A stretch of DNA of 15,508 bases, taken from the NCBI GenBank assembly GCA_937901455.1, contig CALDIA010000004.1:1-15508 (forward strand), given 5' to 3'. This DNA comes from an uncultured Bacteroidales bacterium (lineage in GTDB: Bacteria > Bacteroidota > Bacteroidia > Bacteroidales > WCHB1-69). The position numbers and the translations under genes were made by a program. The notes beneath the pieces were generated by a model, which made no database searches, had not been told where the DNA came from, and worked only from the letters and a program-made list of their open reading frames with translations. Below, piece by piece: positions 7,769 to 13,991 of the stretch. Each line of letters starts with the position of its first letter. Within the stretch, counting starts at the first letter, position 1.

Positions 7769-9406
7769 ATGAAGCGAAAATGGTTGCTATGGATGTTTGT
7801 GGCGCTCCTTATAGTGCCGGCATCTGCACAGAATGATTTCGAAATTGCCAAGAATGTGGACATCTTCGTCTCAATTCTCAAGGAATTGAATGACAAGTAT
7901 GCCGATGAAATATCGCCCGGCAAGCTGACAGAGACAGCTATAGATGCTATGTTGAAGAGTCTGGACCCCTACACGGTCTATTTCAAGGAGTCGGAAATTG
8001 AAGATGTACGCATGATGACTACCGGACAATATGGTGGGGTGGGCGCCCTGATTCAGCAAAAAGGCAAGGATGTGGTCATCTCCGAACCTTACGAGAATAC
8101 CCCTTCCCAAAAAGCAGGCCTTCGTGCCGGAGACGTCATCCAGAAGGTGAACGGACAGTCACTGGAAGGCAAGACCTCCGATGATGTGAGCGCCGCCATG
8201 AAGGGCCAGCCTGGGTCCACCATGACGGTTGAAGTGTACCGCCCGTCTGAAAAGAAAAACCTCTCCTTCTCCATTGTGCGCGAGGAGATTAAGCTGCCCA
8301 ATATCCCATATTCGGGCATTCTGTCTGACCATGTGGGCTATATTAAGCTCGACCAATTCACGGAGAACGCCGGTGCCGAGGTGCGCGAGGCTTTCCTGAA
8401 ACTCAAGGACCAAGGTATGCGCTATCTGATTCTCGACCTGCGCAATAATGGCGGCGGCCTCCTGCATGAAGCCGTTAACATTATGAATATATTCGTGGAC
8501 AAAGGGGTGCAGATTGTGGAGACCAAAGGCAAGATTCCGGAAATGCAGCGTGTGCACAAAACCACAATGTCTGTCACTGACAAGGATATTCCCGTTGTGG
8601 TGCTGACTAACGAACACAGCGCGTCCGCCTCTGAGATTGTGGCAGGCGCATTCCAGGACCTCGACCGAGGCGTAATCGTTGGCAAGAAAACTTTCGGCAA
8701 AGGCCTTGTACAAAATGTGCTTCCACTCGACTTCAATACCTCCATGAAAATCACCGTGGCCAAATATTACATACCGTCGGGCCGATGTGTGCAGAATATC
8801 GAGTATTTTGAAAAGGATACTACCAAGGGCTCCTATAAGATCCCTGATTCTCTTGCCGTGGCTTTCAAGACCAAACACGGACGTATAGTGTACGACAAGG
8901 GTGGCGTGGAACCCGATGTGATTACCCCCGATACCATCGCCAGCGATGTCCTCTATGCGCTGATTGTCAACAATCTGATCTTCGACTATGCCAATGAGTA
9001 CCGCGCCAAACATGATCAGATAGCCCCCGCCGACCAATTCAAGGTGGACGAGCAGACTTATGCCGATTTTCTCGATTTTCTGAACGGGAAGGATTTCTCC
9101 TATGAAACCGAAGTGGAAAAAGCCTTGCAACAGTTCAAAGAGGACGCTGAGGAATTGCAGGGTTTTGAAATGATAGAGAAGGAATATAATGCGTTGAAAG
9201 CGAAACTGACGGACCTGAAATCGCATGATTTGGAAACCTATAAAGAGGAAATCAAAGAATATCTGGCCTCTGAAATCGTGGTGCGCTATTATTACCAGAA
9301 AGGGCGCTATATGAATATGATTAGCGCTGACCCGGATGTGCGCACCGCCAAGGAAGTGCTGCTTGACAGCAAGCGCTATCATGATATTCTCTCACCTAAA
9401 AACTAG
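7769..9406 (+). CDS. S41 family C-terminal processing peptidase (CtpA/Prc-like), exported
   Basis: A 545-residue serine protease with a Ser/Lys dyad. The N-terminus, with charged MKRK, a hydrophobic core and ASA|Q near residue 20, is a clear signal peptide, so it acts in the periplasm or at the outer membrane. A PDZ domain (about 85-170) includes GGVGALIQQ and AGLRAGDVIQKVNGQSLEG. The catalytic core follows: YLILDLRNNGGG (219-230), HSASASEIVAGA with the likely nucleophile S286, and GKKTFGKG with the general base K311, 25 residues later as in Prc and CtpA. A helical C-terminal extension (about 420-545) completes it. Such proteases trim C-termini of exported proteins or remove damaged ones. The frame stays open back to 7670, but that would overlap the transporter gene and include the promoter; the signal peptide supports 7769. 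Its 3' end overlaps the next gene by 26 bases. Confidence 0.93.
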   Translation: MKRKWLLWMFVALLIVPASAQNDFEIAKNVDIFVSILKELNDKYADEISPGKLTETAIDAMLKSLDPYTVYFKESEIEDVRMMTTGQYGGVGALIQQKGKDVVISEPYENTPSQKAGLRAGDVIQKVNGQSLEGKTSDDVSAAMKGQPGSTMTVEVYRPSEKKNLSFSIVREEIKLPNIPYSGILSDHVGYIKLDQFTENAGAEVREAFLKLKDQGMRYLILDLRNNGGGLLHEAVNIMNIFVDKGVQIVETKGKIPEMQRVHKTTMSVTDKDIPVVVLTNEHSASASEIVAGAFQDLDRGVIVGKKTFGKGLVQNVLPLDFNTSMKITVAKYYIPSGRCVQNIEYFEKDTTKGSYKIPDSLAVAFKTKHGRIVYDKGGVEPDVITPDTIASDVLYALIVNNLIFDYANEYRAKHDQIAPADQFKVDEQTYADFLDFLNGKDFSYETEVEKALQQFKEDAEELQGFEMIEKEYNALKAKLTDLKSHDLETYKEEIKEYLASEIVVRYYYQKGRYMNMISADPDVRTAKEVLLDSKRYHDILSPKN

Positions 9407-10943
9407 TCTTTTGAAACGCTCCGACATACATTATAGCATATATGTGTTAGGCTTGATGGTTTTGGCCGCAGCCCTGCCTTTGTCCCATTTTCTGATGGGC
9501 CTTGCCACATTCGTGCTTTTCCTAAACTGGCTGGCCGAGTGGAATTGGAAGGAGAAATGGCAACGCATTTGCCAAGAGAAGGTTGGCTTTGTGTTTGGGG
9601 CTTTGTACCTTTTCCTGTTTCTGGGTCTGATACGGACAGACAATTGGCATGCCGCCTCCCATGAATTGCTGGCACAGCTTCCCTTGATTTTCATGCCGGT
9701 GTTGCTGGTGACCTCCCGGCCGCTGTCGGCCAACTCCACACGGTTTGTAATCCATAGCTTCATTTTCAGCACACTGTTCTGCTGTGTCTGCGGATGGATA
9801 TATTTTTTCAAGAACAACCTCACCGAACTGCGCGAAATGTCGCTATTTGTGGACCATATTCGCTTCAGTCTATGCACAGTGCTGGCTTTTGTACTGTCGG
9901 CATCCTATATGATTCATAGTAACTCAGCCGATAACCTTCGGGTGTTGTACGGCATGCTCGCCTTGCTTTTTTTTGTGTATGTGCTGTTCTCCCATACGCT
10001 CACGGGCATTGTGTGTCTGTTGGTGATTATATTTTGCTATTGCCTCTACCACATTATCGCGGCTCCCAAACGACAGAAATGGCAAAGCGCCACCGCACTG
10101 GTGCTGCTTTTCCTCTTCTCTATTTACGTGGCTTGGATTACCGTCCTCTTCTTTAAAGATCAGGACAAGGTAATTACCACCACGGTTACAGAAGCAGGCA
10201 ACCCTTATACTTTCGATGCCAACACACCAGTCGAGAATGGACATAGGATTGGCTATTACATTTGTCGCGAGGAACTTCAGAAGGCCTGGACTCTTCGTTC
10301 AGATTCCGCCTTGACAGAGTCGCGCGAGCAGGTACTAATCCGATACTTGAATTCCCGTGGTCTGCATAAGGATTATGCCGCCCTGATGTCGCTGAAGCAC
10401 AAAGATATCAAGAATATAGAGCAGGGCGTTTCCAACTATATTTACCTGCATACCATTGATTTCAGGAGTGTGCTGTATCCGACCTATTTTTCCCTTTCCC
10501 TGTATCATCACAGTAACTATATTGCCAATTCTTCGCTGTTGGAGCGGGTTGAGCTGTGGAAAGCCTCTTTGAATATCCTTCGAGAACAACCGTTGTTGGG
10601 TGTGGGTGTGGGCGACCAAAAAGACGTGGTGGATGCACAACTCGAACGTCAGCATTCATCAATTGCCGAAAAGAAACAGCGCGGTTCCCATAACCAGTAC
10701 CTCACTTTTGCTTTGATGGGTGGTGTGTTTATGGTGCTCTATTTCTTCTATATGATGCTATATCCCTTTGTCAGAATGCGTCATAAAATCCACTTCGTGT
10801 ATGTGGCATTTGTGCTGATGATGCTGATGTCAATGCTGATAGAGGATACGTTAGAGACCCAGACAGGCAGAATGCTGTTCTCTATGATGATGCCGTTGTT
10901 GTTGTTGTACTGGCCAGAGAAGGATAATCCTATAAAAGGCTGA
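9381..10943 (+). CDS. O-antigen ligase/polymerase-like (Wzy_C) multispanning membrane protein
   Basis: A 520-residue inner-membrane protein with about ten predicted hydrophobic helices. A long soluble loop (about residues 260-385 of this start) precedes the last helices, as is typical of WaaL/Wzy-type enzymes. Within and after the loop are RVELWKASLNIL (389-400), LLGVGVGD (405-412) and GSHNQYL (435-441); this arrangement of Glu, Gly-rich turn and His-Asn is the Wzy_C family signature. Such proteins join or polymerise undecaprenyl-linked glycans on the periplasmic side. No other glycan gene is nearby, so the substrate is unknown. The start at 9381 lies inside the protease gene (26-base overlap), implying translational coupling; an earlier in-frame ATG at 9336 is less likely because it adds a Cys-rich, non-hydrophobic stretch and a longer overlap. 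The stop overlaps the convergent gene by 14 bases. Confidence 0.82.
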   Translation: MIFSHLKTSLLKRSDIHYSIYVLGLMVLAAALPLSHFLMGLATFVLFLNWLAEWNWKEKWQRICQEKVGFVFGALYLFLFLGLIRTDNWHAASHELLAQLPLIFMPVLLVTSRPLSANSTRFVIHSFIFSTLFCCVCGWIYFFKNNLTELREMSLFVDHIRFSLCTVLAFVLSASYMIHSNSADNLRVLYGMLALLFFVYVLFSHTLTGIVCLLVIIFCYCLYHIIAAPKRQKWQSATALVLLFLFSIYVAWITVLFFKDQDKVITTTVTEAGNPYTFDANTPVENGHRIGYYICREELQKAWTLRSDSALTESREQVLIRYLNSRGLHKDYAALMSLKHKDIKNIEQGVSNYIYLHTIDFRSVLYPTYFSLSLYHHSNYIANSSLLERVELWKASLNILREQPLLGVGVGDQKDVVDAQLERQHSSIAEKKQRGSHNQYLTFALMGGVFMVLYFFYMMLYPFVRMRHKIHFVYVAFVLMMLMSMLIEDTLETQTGRMLFSMMMPLLLLYWPEKDNPIKG

Positions 10944-11547
10944 CCTCTCCCTTCCCCTCTCTGATGATTTCAACTTCACCGCTGGTACAGTCAAGCACGG
11001 TGGAAGGGGTATTGTCGCCATATCCGCCATCAATCACAATGTCCACGCAGTCGCCAAAACGTTCGTAAATCAGCTCTGGATCGGTTGTGTACTCGATGAT
11101 TTCGTCCTCGTCTTTTACGGATGTGGAGAGGATGGGGTGTCCTAACTGGCGAACTATCTCCAATATGATAGGGTTGTCGGGGATGCGTATGCCGATGGTC
11201 TTCTTCTTGCTTTGCAGAAGTTTGGGGACGTTGTTGTTGGCCTCCAAGATGAAGGTGAAAGGGCCAGGCAGCACTTTCTTCATGATCTTGAAAATATGGT
11301 TGGGAATGGGCTTGGTATAGTTGGAGATATCGCTCAAGTCAGCGCAGATGAAGGTCATGGAGTCCTTTTTCTTTCTGTTGCCCAGGATGTCGGTGATTCG
11401 TTCAATGCTCTTTTGCTTGAAGATGTCACAGCCCATGCCGTAGATGGTGTCGGTTGGGTAGATGACAATACCGCCGTCCTGCATGCAACTGATCACTCTG
11501 TCAATGTGGCGCTGGTTGGGGTTCTCTGGATATATCTTTAAAATCAT
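10930..11547 (-). CDS. Sua5/YciO/YrdC-family protein, YciO subtype
   Basis: A 205-residue protein of the YrdC fold. GGIVIYPTDTIYGMGC (25-40) is the family core. KKTIGIRIPDNPI (115-127), ILSTS (139-143) and the C-terminal TVLDCTSGEVEIIREGKG (183-200) follow in the expected order. Overall it resembles E. coli YciO in length, in the PENPNQR start and in the STS motif. True threonylcarbamoyl-AMP synthases (TsaC/Sua5) use a KxR...SxN tetrad; here the KxR site reads GNR (56-58) and the SxN site reads SVK (143-145), as in YciO. It probably binds RNA or nucleotide, but whether it makes the t6A precursor is doubtful from the residues alone. It is cytoplasmic. The start lies just after the U-tract of the SRP RNA gene and no promoter of its own is evident, so it may rely on readthrough. 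Automatic pipelines usually call it L-threonylcarbamoyladenylate synthase. Confidence 0.85.
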   Translation of the reverse strand: MILKIYPENPNQRHIDRVISCMQDGGIVIYPTDTIYGMGCDIFKQKSIERITDILGNRKKKDSMTFICADLSDISNYTKPIPNHIFKIMKKVLPGPFTFILEANNNVPKLLQSKKKTIGIRIPDNPIILEIVRQLGHPILSTSVKDEDEIIEYTTDPELIYERFGDCVDIVIDGGYGDNTPSTVLDCTSGEVEIIREGKGEVSLL

Positions 11548-11554
11548 AGCCTAT

Positions 11555-11568
11555 AAAAAAAGGGCAAG
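11555..11568 (-). terminator. U-tract terminator of the SRP RNA
   Basis: The closing strand of the SRP RNA terminal stem (CTTGCCC) is followed directly by seven T on the minus strand (11561-11555). The long RNA hairpin itself serves as the terminator stem. The tract stops 7 bases before the ATG of the YciO-type gene, so part of the transcripts may read through into it. Confidence 0.65.
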
Positions 11569-11659
11569 CTACTTATATCGCATCGCTACAACCAATGTAC
11601 CCTTGCTACATTCCTGTCCTGGGGGAGTTAAAAGGGAGCAGATCGTACAAGACTTACCC
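11562..11659 (-). ncRNA. ffs: Small signal recognition particle RNA (4.5S RNA)
   Basis: Read on the minus strand the centre is CAGG-ACA-GGAA-TGT-AGCA: the GGAA tetraloop (plus 11611-11614), a 3-bp stem, and the CAGG/AGCA symmetric loop that binds Ffh. AAGGGT follows, as in Bacteroidota SRP RNAs. The ends pair: GGGTAAG at the 5' end with CTTGCCC at the 3' end (7 bp including a G-U pair), then CTTGTA with TATAAG, then ATC-GCT with AGCGAT around a bulged U. The result is one long hairpin of about 98 nt, the usual small bacterial form. A -7 box ends 6 bases upstream of the 5' end and a run of seven T follows the 3' end. The exact ends are estimated from the terminal stem. The RNA works with Ffh to target nascent membrane and secreted proteins. 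Confidence 0.93.
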
Positions 11660-11664
11660 GACCG

Positions 11665-11672
11665 CAAAAATA
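11665..11672 (-). promoter_or_regulatory. -7 promoter box of the SRP RNA gene
   Basis: On the minus strand this is TATTTTTG, matching TAnnTTTG. It ends 6 bases before the 5' end of the paired SRP RNA stem at 11659, the right distance for a transcript start there. No clear TTTG -33 box is seen. It lies just beyond the stop codon of the decarboxylase gene. Confidence 0.65.
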
Positions 11673-11693
11673 TAAAAAATATCGAATAGTAGC

Positions 11694-13109
11694 CTAATAT
11701 CCTAAAATTTTTAGCATCGATTTGTAACTCTGTTCTTTAGCGAACAGTTTGGTAGTGATTTCGCCCTCTTCATTGACATCAATGATGATATGTTTTGGTG
11801 CTGGAGTGAGGCAATGCTGTATTCCACCGTATCCGCCCAGGGCCTCTTGGTAGGCTCCTGTATTGAAGAGGCCGATGTACTGGATGTCGTCACTCTCATC
11901 ACCGCGGTAGGCGTTGGAGTCAATTTGGGGAAGGAACACTGCGTTGAGATTCGCCTCAGAATTGTAGTAGTCCATGCTGTCACAGGTGAGCCCGCCGAGG
12001 AAAACACGCTCATAGGCGCGGTCCCAATGGTTGATGGCGAGGATGATGAATTGCTGGTTTAAGGCCCAAGAGTCGGGTAGGGTGGTCATGAACGAACTGT
12101 CAATCATGTTCCAAAGCTCACGGTCGTTCTGGCGCTTCTGCTGCAGAATAGAGTAGAGCACCGCACTGGCCTCGCCCACCGTGTAAGAACCAAACTCTGT
12201 GAAGATGTCAGGCTCCATCACCCCCTCGCGTTCGCATATCTGCTTGATCTGCGACACGATCTCCTCAGCCATGTATTCATAATCGTACTCGAACGACAAT
12301 GAGTTCTTGATGGGGAATCCGCCGCCAATGTTCAAAGAGTCCAACTCTGGCGCAATCTTCTTAAGGTCGCAGTACAAGTTCACACACTTCGTCAACTCGT
12401 TCCAATAATAAGCTGTGTCGTGAATGCCCGTGTTGATGAAGAAGTGCAGCATCTTTAACTTGAAGTTGGGATTCTTCTTGATTTTTTCCTGGTAAAATGG
12501 AATGATATCGTTGTATCGGATGCCTAAACGCGATGTGTAGAAATCAAAACGGGGCTCTTCCTCTGAAGCAATGCGGATGCCAACATGACAGGGCGATTTG
12601 ACTTGCTTGGCAATCAAGTCGAACTCCCGTTTGCTGTCCAAAACAGGTATTGTGTTGTGATAACCCTTTTCCAACATCATGGCAATATTGTCAATATAAG
12701 CCTGTTTCTTGCACCCGTTGCAGATGATGTAGTTGCTCTTTTCAAACTGCCCCAATTCATTCAAAGTTTCTATTAAATTCAGGTCAAAGGCTGAGGAAGT
12801 CTCCAAGTGTACATCGTTTTTCAATACTTCCGAAAGCACAAATTCGAAATGAGAACTTTTGGTACAATAACAATAGTGGTATGTACCCCGGTAATCCGCT
12901 TTTGCAATAGCTACATTGAAGTATCTTTTCGCTTTGTGGATGTTTTCGGTTATCTTGGGAAGATAGGTTATCTTTAAGGGCGTGCCATACTGCTTTATGA
13001 CATCCATGAGTGGTACATTGTTGAATAACAATTCGTTATCTTCAACAGTGAAGCCATCTTGCGGAAATTCGTAGGTCTGCTGGATTAGGTCGATGTACTT
13101 GGTTTTCAT
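11694..13109 (-). CDS. Fold-type III PLP-dependent decarboxylase, arginine decarboxylase type
   Basis: A 471-residue cytoplasmic enzyme of the alanine racemase/ornithine decarboxylase fold. K84 in YCTKSSH is the expected PLP Schiff-base lysine. SRLGIRY (193-199), HFFINTG (222-228), the phosphate-binding NIGGGFP (260-266) and TEFGSYTVGEASA (304-316) follow in order. The C-terminal domain supplies GLTCDSMDYY (373-382), with C376 equivalent to the catalytic Cys of this family, and GAYQEALGG (418-426). It resembles the Bacteroidota proteins annotated as arginine decarboxylase of about 465 residues, distinct from the 630-residue SpeA. Arginine to agmatine, for polyamine synthesis, is the likely reaction; the substrate is taken from that family annotation, not read from specificity residues. 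Ornithine, diaminopimelate or carboxynorspermidine are alternatives. A -7 box lies 28 bases upstream and no operon partner is evident. Confidence 0.78.
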   Translation of the reverse strand: MKTKYIDLIQQTYEFPQDGFTVEDNELLFNNVPLMDVIKQYGTPLKITYLPKITENIHKAKRYFNVAIAKADYRGTYHYCYCTKSSHFEFVLSEVLKNDVHLETSSAFDLNLIETLNELGQFEKSNYIICNGCKKQAYIDNIAMMLEKGYHNTIPVLDSKREFDLIAKQVKSPCHVGIRIASEEEPRFDFYTSRLGIRYNDIIPFYQEKIKKNPNFKLKMLHFFINTGIHDTAYYWNELTKCVNLYCDLKKIAPELDSLNIGGGFPIKNSLSFEYDYEYMAEEIVSQIKQICEREGVMEPDIFTEFGSYTVGEASAVLYSILQQKRQNDRELWNMIDSSFMTTLPDSWALNQQFIILAINHWDRAYERVFLGGLTCDSMDYYNSEANLNAVFLPQIDSNAYRGDESDDIQYIGLFNTGAYQEALGGYGGIQHCLTPAPKHIIIDVNEEGEITTKLFAKEQSYKSMLKILGY

Positions 13110-13137
13110 AATAAATTGAGTTAAAAAATGATGGGCG

Positions 13138-13171
13138 CAAAGATATATAATTATTTAATCGGATATACAAA
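13138..13171 (-). promoter_or_regulatory. Promoter of the decarboxylase gene
   Basis: On the minus strand TTTG (13171-13168) precedes TATCTTTG (13145-13138) by 22 bases. The -7 box is a full match to TAnnTTTG; the spacing is slightly longer than the usual 19-21. The predicted start near 13131 gives a leader of about 22 bases before the ATG at 13109. Confidence 0.6.
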
Positions 13172-13220
13172 TAAATGCTAATCCGAATAAGTTGGATTGA
13201 TTTTTTTTGAGCAATTTAAA

Positions 13221-13868
13221 TCAGTTGTGATCTCGCCTGTTTTCGCATTCGCAAATGTCGGTGAATAGAATATCTGTCTTTGGTAAAAGTTTTTCCATGG
13301 CCTCATATTCCCATTTTGAAAGCGGAATTTGTCTCAAATCAATCGTTTTTAAGGATTTTTCAAGCCTGATTATGCTTTCCGGTAATACATACATGGGGTT
13401 GTCCCATGCGTCAATTGTGTGTAAATTGCTCAGCTTTGCAATGGAGTCTGGGAGAATTTCAATCATGTTTCGACTGATAATCAACAGTTCCAATTCCTGT
13501 AGTTCTCCTATTGCGTTTGGGAGTCGTAAAAGTTTGTTTCTGTCTAAATTCAGAATTCTAAGGTGCTTCAGCTGCATGATATTTTGGTTGACAATATTTA
13601 ATTTACACCCCTTTATGGAGAGTTCCCGGAGTTCAGTCAGTTTGAATAATTCCTCGGGAATAGAGTCTCGTTGTGGTAGCTTTGTCAACTTCAGCCGATA
13701 TACCGTGTCGGTTGACGCTAATGCCTCTTCAAGGCTTGTGTAGGTCTTGCCATTATCGTTGGGCCCATAGAGCAGAAGCGTGTTCTTTTGCCCAAATGTT
13801 ACCATGCAGATTGTAATGAATAATACTACTGCCCCGAAGTGTTTCATGCGCTCTTGTCTTTTAGCCAT
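13221..13868 (-). CDS. Exported leucine-rich-repeat protein, function unknown
   Basis: A 215-residue protein. The N-terminus (MAKRQERMKHFG, then AVVLFITICMVTFG) looks like a signal peptide, so it is probably exported to the periplasm or beyond. From about residue 54 to 188 it consists of about five leucine-rich repeats of 22-23 residues. Examples are LRILNLDRNKLLRLPNAIGE and LELLIISRNMIEILPDSIAK, with the LPxxI pattern of the bacterial/plant-like LRR type. The end is a short Cys-containing tail (DICECENRRD). LRR domains bind proteins; nothing here points to a partner. The frame is open up to an ATG at 13964, but a -7 box at 13926-13933 lies inside that extension, so 13868 (after an A-rich GAAAGAAAA stretch) or 13847 (MKHFG) is the real start. 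No terminator is clear downstream. Confidence 0.72.
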   Translation of the reverse strand: MAKRQERMKHFGAVVLFITICMVTFGQKNTLLLYGPNDNGKTYTSLEEALASTDTVYRLKLTKLPQRDSIPEELFKLTELRELSIKGCKLNIVNQNIMQLKHLRILNLDRNKLLRLPNAIGELQELELLIISRNMIEILPDSIAKLSNLHTIDAWDNPMYVLPESIIRLEKSLKTIDLRQIPLSKWEYEAMEKLLPKTDILFTDICECENRRDHN

Positions 13869-13925
13869 TGGTTTTCTTTCAAGTATGGTGTGGATGTCAA
13901 CTTTCTCATGATGATTATGGTGCTG

Positions 13926-13933
13926 CAAATGTA
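13926..13933 (-). promoter_or_regulatory. -7 promoter box of the LRR gene
   Basis: On the minus strand TACATTTG matches TAnnTTTG and lies about 58 bases upstream of the ATG at 13868. No TTTG -33 element is seen at the expected distance. It is back to back with the plus-strand -7 box at 13944. Confidence 0.5.
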
Positions 13934-13943
13934 AGATTTTTTT

Positions 13944-13951
13944 TATTTTTG
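13944..13951 (+). promoter_or_regulatory. -7 promoter box of the lipoprotein gene
   Basis: TATTTTTG matches TAnnTTTG. The predicted start near 13958 gives a leader of about 34 bases before the ATG at 13992. No clear -33 element is present. Confidence 0.5.
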
Positions 13952-13991
13952 CTCTCGTATTCATCTTCTTTAAAAATATAAGACTATTGAT

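Noticed and set aside
8159..9382. 407-codon open frame on the minus strand
   Set aside because: It lies wholly opposite the S41 protease, whose signal peptide, PDZ and catalytic motifs are clear. Its translation is His/Ile-rich with no recognisable domain, a codon-bias shadow.
13179..13208. Short inverted repeat AATCC/GGATT followed by eight T on the plus strand, resembling a terminator
   Set aside because: The stem is only 5-6 bp, all AT-rich apart from two pairs, and no plus-strand gene ends here; for the minus-strand LRR gene the T-run is on the wrong side.
13869..13964. 32-codon N-terminal extension of the LRR protein
   Set aside because: The -7 promoter box lies inside it and it would bury the signal peptide behind a charged leader.
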